Assembly: GCA_039925865.1 (NCBI GenBank)
Contig: JBDSYA010000321.1
Location: 1-17,883, forward strand
Source of the DNA: JBDSYA01 sp039925865
GTDB taxonomy: Bacteria > Bacteroidota > Ignavibacteria > Tepidaquicellales > Tepidaquicellaceae
Direction of reading: 5' to 3'
Length of the DNA: 17,883 bases
The notes below the pieces were generated by a model. It did not search any database. It was not told the origin of the DNA and saw only the letters and a list, made by a program, of their open reading frames with translations. This document shows, in pieces, positions 14,447 to 17,883 of this stretch. The translations under genes and the position numbers were made by a program. Every line of letters starts with the position of its first letter. Positions within the stretch are counted from its first letter, which is position 1.

Positions 14447-15847
14447 ATGGAGATATATGATGAACTTCAATTAGCAGCATCGGGCGATAAGTTCGCGGAT
14501 ATTTATCTTCTATTATTTTTAATAATTACCGGGGCAATACTGGGGAGATTTATTGCTAAAAAAATTAATCAGCCGCCGGTTTTGGGTGAATTAATTGCAG
14601 GAGTTATAATTGGGGTTATTATGTACCAGTTTAATTCTCCGGTACTCACTTTGATGAGGTATCAGGACGATGTCAATAAAGTCGTGCAAAGCAGCATATC
14701 CGAAAATATTTCATGGAATGATGCAATAAAAAAAAATATTCATCAGAATTCATTTAATGATAATGTAACTGGCGATGAGTTAACATCAATAATGCAAAGT
14801 CCCGGGTTTCCTTCAATGAATCTTGTTGTTCAGGCAATACTTCTTTTTTCGGCATTAGGTGTCCTGCTTTTGCTATTTGCCGTTGGCCTCGGGTCGAATG
14901 TTGAGGATATAATGAATGTTGGAGGAAATGCTTTAGTAACTGCAATTGTCGGAGTAATTGTGCCTACACTTCTTGGATATTTTACATCAAAGTTATTGCT
15001 TCCTGGCCATGATCCTAATTTATACTTGTTTGTAGGGGCAACATTAAGTGCGACAAGTATTGGAATTACTGCAAGGATATTTAAAGATATGGGGAAGCTT
15101 GATATTCCTGAGGCAAGAATAGTTTTAGGCGCCGCAGTAATAGATGATATACTTGGTTTAATAATTCTTGCCGTGGTTGCTGGTATCATTACTTTTGGAT
15201 CGGTCAATGCAGTTGAGATTCTCATAATTTTAGCAAAGGCTACAATTTTTCTTATGGTCACATTATATGCCGGCAAAAAATTTTTAAGGAAGCAGATCAA
15301 ATTTGCTTCTCTGCTTGATAATAAGAATCTCCGGTTGTTATTTCCATTTGCTCTATTGATATTTCTTTCATGGCTCAGCGATAGTATAGGACTGGCAAGC
15401 ATTGTGGGGGCCTTTGCAGCAGGGCTTGTGATCAAAGAAGAATATTTTAATGATTTATCGGAAGACAAATATAATTCTGTGAAGGATGTGATAGAGCCAA
15501 TTGAAACAATTTTCGCTCCGGTGTTTTTTGTAATAATGGGACTTCAGGTTGATCTATCGGCATTTGTAAATTTTGACATTATTGGAATTGCTTTGCTGCT
15601 TACAATTGTAGCCATTGCAGGAAAGTTAGTCTCCGGTGTATTTGCCAAAGGTTTTGATAAAAAATTAATAGGGATTGGTATGGTGCCCAGAGGAGAAGTC
15701 GGGTTGATCTTTGCGGGTATTGGAAGAGGCATTGGGATTCTTGATAATGCATTATTTTCTGCCATAATTATCGTCGTAATTTTAACTACATTTATCACTC
15801 CTCCATGGCTTAAATGGGCATTTTCCAAATATGTTTATAAACAATAA
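14447..15847 (+). CDS. CPA2-family cation:proton antiporter (Na+/H+ or K+/H+ exchanger)
   Basis: A 466-residue inner-membrane antiporter with about 12 hydrophobic segments. Hallmarks are QPPVLGELIAGVIIG (42-56) in the second membrane helix, LFAVGLGSNVEDI, GATLSATSIGITARIF (197-212), and the ion-binding pair Asp233-Asp234 in AAVIDDILGLIIL. Later come SIVGAFAAGLVI and the conserved GMVPRGEVGL (411-420), typical of CPA2 exchangers such as KefB and NapA. An unusual hydrophilic insertion of about 60 residues (63-124) lies between the second and third membrane segments. No C-terminal TrkA-N (RCK) domain is present, so it is not a full-length Kef channel. It would exchange Na+ or K+ for protons in pH or salt homeostasis; the ion is not determinable. 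The next gene starts 21 bases downstream. Confidence 0.92.
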   Translation: MEIYDELQLAASGDKFADIYLLLFLIITGAILGRFIAKKINQPPVLGELIAGVIIGVIMYQFNSPVLTLMRYQDDVNKVVQSSISENISWNDAIKKNIHQNSFNDNVTGDELTSIMQSPGFPSMNLVVQAILLFSALGVLLLLFAVGLGSNVEDIMNVGGNALVTAIVGVIVPTLLGYFTSKLLLPGHDPNLYLFVGATLSATSIGITARIFKDMGKLDIPEARIVLGAAVIDDILGLIILAVVAGIITFGSVNAVEILIILAKATIFLMVTLYAGKKFLRKQIKFASLLDNKNLRLLFPFALLIFLSWLSDSIGLASIVGAFAAGLVIKEEYFNDLSEDKYNSVKDVIEPIETIFAPVFFVIMGLQVDLSAFVNFDIIGIALLLTIVAIAGKLVSGVFAKGFDKKLIGIGMVPRGEVGLIFAGIGRGIGILDNALFSAIIIVVILTTFITPPWLKWAFSKYVYKQ

Positions 15848-15868
15848 TAAATTTTTATTGAAACCATT

Positions 15869-17883
15869 ATGAAAACAAAGTTCTTTGTTACATTGGGATT
15901 GATGATATCACTTTTCATTTGTTATGTTCAGTCAAATTTTGATTTAGGAAATTCCTTTAGTAAATATTATAATATCTCTGAATTGGGAGATGGTTCTGTG
16001 CCAGCTGAAGATTGGTTTGAAAGGCAGCGTGCATTTCCCTTTGATGAAATTCCAAATGAAGAACATCTTAAAGCGGTCAAGTATGTAAAGGAAAATATGA
16101 CATCGGGTTTATCAGATAACTTTTCTGCATGGACACTTGCAGGACCGACTAATATAGAAGGAAGAGTTACGACAGCAATGATCCATCCTGTAAATACTCA
16201 GATCGTTTATATCGGAACCGCAAACGGCGGTGTTTGGAAATCCACGAATTTTTGCCAAAGCTGGAACAGTATTTTTGATAATCAAAATACTTCTTCGATA
16301 GGCGCAATCGCCACAGACCCCTTAAATCCTGAAATAATTTACTGCGGTACCGGTGAAGCAAATTCATTGAGAAGTTATTATCCGGGCACAGGTATTTATA
16401 AATCCACAAACGGCGGAAGCGAATGGATATTTTTAGGCCTGGACAGTTCATACAGTATTGGAAACATTGCAATCAATCCATTGAATACTCAGGAAATTTA
16501 TGTTGCCGCAGGCGGATGGACCCGCAGAAAAAATAATCAAAGAGGAATTTATAAATCTGTTAACGGCGGAGCAAACTGGGTGAGATCATTATTCATTTCA
16601 GATTCGGTATCAGCAATAGACGTCGCTATTGATCCCGCTAATCCTGCAAAAGTATTTGCAGCAATGTGGGAAAGGCAGAGAAGAGAAGATTATATAAAAT
16701 ACGGCGGCATAAAATCAGGATTATTTGTGACAACGAATTCAGGAAATAACTGGACAGTTGTTAGCGGAGGATTCCCTGTTAATGATATTAATCTTGGAAG
16801 AATTTCATTAGATATCTCCCGGTCAAATTCACAAATTATTTATGCGTTAACAGCAACTTCAGCTGGAGGAACGAGGGGAGTTTATAAATCTGTTAACGGC
16901 GGAGTAAACTGGTCTGTAGTCAATGCTTCAGCTGCCGGCTCATCTAATTATGCCTGGTTTAACAGGATCTGCAAAATCGATCCATCTAATCCATTGAAGG
17001 TTTTTTGCGGAGGGCTGCAAATGGAATTATCAAATAATGGAGGCACAAGTTTTTCTCCTGTCGGGACGTCTCATGTGGATCAGCATGCGGCGGCATTTGC
17101 ACCGTCTAATCCAAATTTTATAGTTCTTGGCAATGACGGAGGAGTCGACTATTCAACTGACGGAGGCTCTACATGGCTGGGAAGTACTTCACTTCCTATC
17201 ACACAATTTTATGCAGGAGAAATTGATAACTCCAATCCCAATAGAATACTTGGAGGAACTCAGGATAACGGCACTAACAGAACTTCCGGAACATTATCAC
17301 CTTGGGAGCAAATACTTGGCGGCGATGGATTTTATTGCCTCGTTGATTATACTGATCCAATGCGTGTTTATGCTTCCTCGCAAACGGGCGGCCTTGCTGT
17401 GTCAGGGGATGGAGGAAATAGTTTTAGCGGTGCAACTATAGGTCTCGATCTGACTTACACAAACTGGATGACACCTTATGTCATGGATAAAAACAATCCT
17501 CTCACACTTTATTGCGGCACATATAAAATTCATAAGACAACAAACGGAATGCAGTCATGGACTGTCATAAGCCCTGACCTTGCACAAGGCCATGTAAGAA
17601 ATCTCGGCACAATAACAACAGTAGATGTTGCGAAATCAAACCCTCAGGTAATTTACTGCGGTACTGATGACGCAAATGTATGGGTCACAGTAAATGGCGG
17701 ATCTAACTGGGCCAGGATCAATGCAGGTCTTCCATCCAGATGGGTTACAAGGGTAACTATTCATCCTGATTCAGCAAATGTTTGTTATGTTGCATTGTCA
17801 GGATATAAGGTAGATTCAACCGGCTCTCATATTTTCAGGACAACGAACTACGGATCAAGCTGGACTTCCATACGGGGAAATCT
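15869..17883 (+). CDS. Secreted sortilin-like/BNR beta-propeller protein, 3' end beyond window
   Basis: Open from the ATG at 15869 to the window end without a stop (671 codons plus two bases), so the C-terminus is missing. The N-terminal hydrophobic stretch (about 3-21) is a signal peptide. A short helical pro-region follows (DWFERQRAFPFDEIP, 48-62), then repeated blades: WTLAGPTNIEGRV, ANGGVWKSTN..QSW, GIYKSTNGGSEW, GIYKSVNGGANW, GVYKSVNGGVNW and STDGGSTW. These Asp boxes with IYCGTG-like strands are those of Vps10/sortilin-type propellers widespread in Bacteroidota, usually ending in a T9SS sorting domain (expected beyond the window). It is not closely similar to the propellers at 2-1600 and 4312-5916. 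There is no obvious Shine-Dalgarno. Function is unknown: hydrolase or surface adhesin are both possible. Confidence 0.88.
   Translation, partial: MKTKFFVTLGLMISLFICYVQSNFDLGNSFSKYYNISELGDGSVPAEDWFERQRAFPFDEIPNEEHLKAVKYVKENMTSGLSDNFSAWTLAGPTNIEGRVTTAMIHPVNTQIVYIGTANGGVWKSTNFCQSWNSIFDNQNTSSIGAIATDPLNPEIIYCGTGEANSLRSYYPGTGIYKSTNGGSEWIFLGLDSSYSIGNIAINPLNTQEIYVAAGGWTRRKNNQRGIYKSVNGGANWVRSLFISDSVSAIDVAIDPANPAKVFAAMWERQRREDYIKYGGIKSGLFVTTNSGNNWTVVSGGFPVNDINLGRISLDISRSNSQIIYALTATSAGGTRGVYKSVNGGVNWSVVNASAAGSSNYAWFNRICKIDPSNPLKVFCGGLQMELSNNGGTSFSPVGTSHVDQHAAAFAPSNPNFIVLGNDGGVDYSTDGGSTWLGSTSLPITQFYAGEIDNSNPNRILGGTQDNGTNRTSGTLSPWEQILGGDGFYCLVDYTDPMRVYASSQTGGLAVSGDGGNSFSGATIGLDLTYTNWMTPYVMDKNNPLTLYCGTYKIHKTTNGMQSWTVISPDLAQGHVRNLGTITTVDVAKSNPQVIYCGTDDANVWVTVNGGSNWARINAGLPSRWVTRVTIHPDSANVCYVALSGYKVDSTGSHIFRTTNYGSSWTSIRGN

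Noticed and set aside
14830..15468. 212-codon open frame on the minus strand inside the antiporter gene
   Set aside because: The opposite strand encodes a clear CPA2 antiporter with all motifs. The antisense frame lacks domain features and is rich in residues produced by reverse-complementing hydrophobic codons.
16167..16472. 101-codon minus-strand frame inside the sortilin-like gene
   Set aside because: It is a shadow of the long plus-strand propeller frame, which stays open from 15869 to the window end with repeated Asp-box motifs.

Overview
The window is AT-rich and looks like chromosomal DNA of a Bacteroidota/Chlorobi-group bacterium, most likely an Ignavibacteria-like lineage. Three things point there. 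Secreted proteins end in type A type IX secretion (T9SS) sorting domains of the 'NYPNPFNP ... GIYFYTL' kind. Outer-membrane TonB-dependent receptors (TBDRs) are dense. Most starts lack a clear Shine-Dalgarno sequence.

Left part (about 1-11300, all genes on the minus strand). Reading in the direction of transcription there is a small secreted protein with a C-terminal Cys (11262-10873) and a hemoglobin-receptor-like TBDR (10758-8338). After a hairpin comes a tightly packed five-gene run: FecA-like TBDR (8118-5947), Asp-box beta-propeller with T9SS tail (5916-4312), a second small Cys-tailed protein (4304-3927), a paralogous TBDR (3852-1726), and a paralogous propeller (1600-2). The TBDR plus propeller unit is a tandem duplication. 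The two small proteins share a C-terminal motif and each sits directly upstream of a TBDR.

Middle (about 11270-12220). A divergent intergenic region separates the minus-strand block from a secreted heavy-metal-associated (HMA) domain protein. This converges tail to tail with a tiny Cys-rich protein of the GDCCVxC family, which is known from mercury/heavy-metal loci. These two suggest, but do not prove, that the TBDR block handles a metal or metal chelate.

Right part (about 12220-17883, plus strand). A RAYT-type (REP-associated) HUH transposase is surrounded by palindromes with the core CGCATATATGCG. One related palindrome lies inside its own coding sequence. It is followed by a GNAT acetyltransferase with a TTG start, an alpha/beta hydrolase, a CPA2-type cation:proton antiporter, and a large secreted sortilin-like/BNR beta-propeller protein that runs off the window end. 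These four are closely spaced and may be co-transcribed, but share no obvious pathway.

No tRNA, rRNA, CRISPR array or intact insertion sequence was seen. No gene-free stretch exceeds 300 bases.
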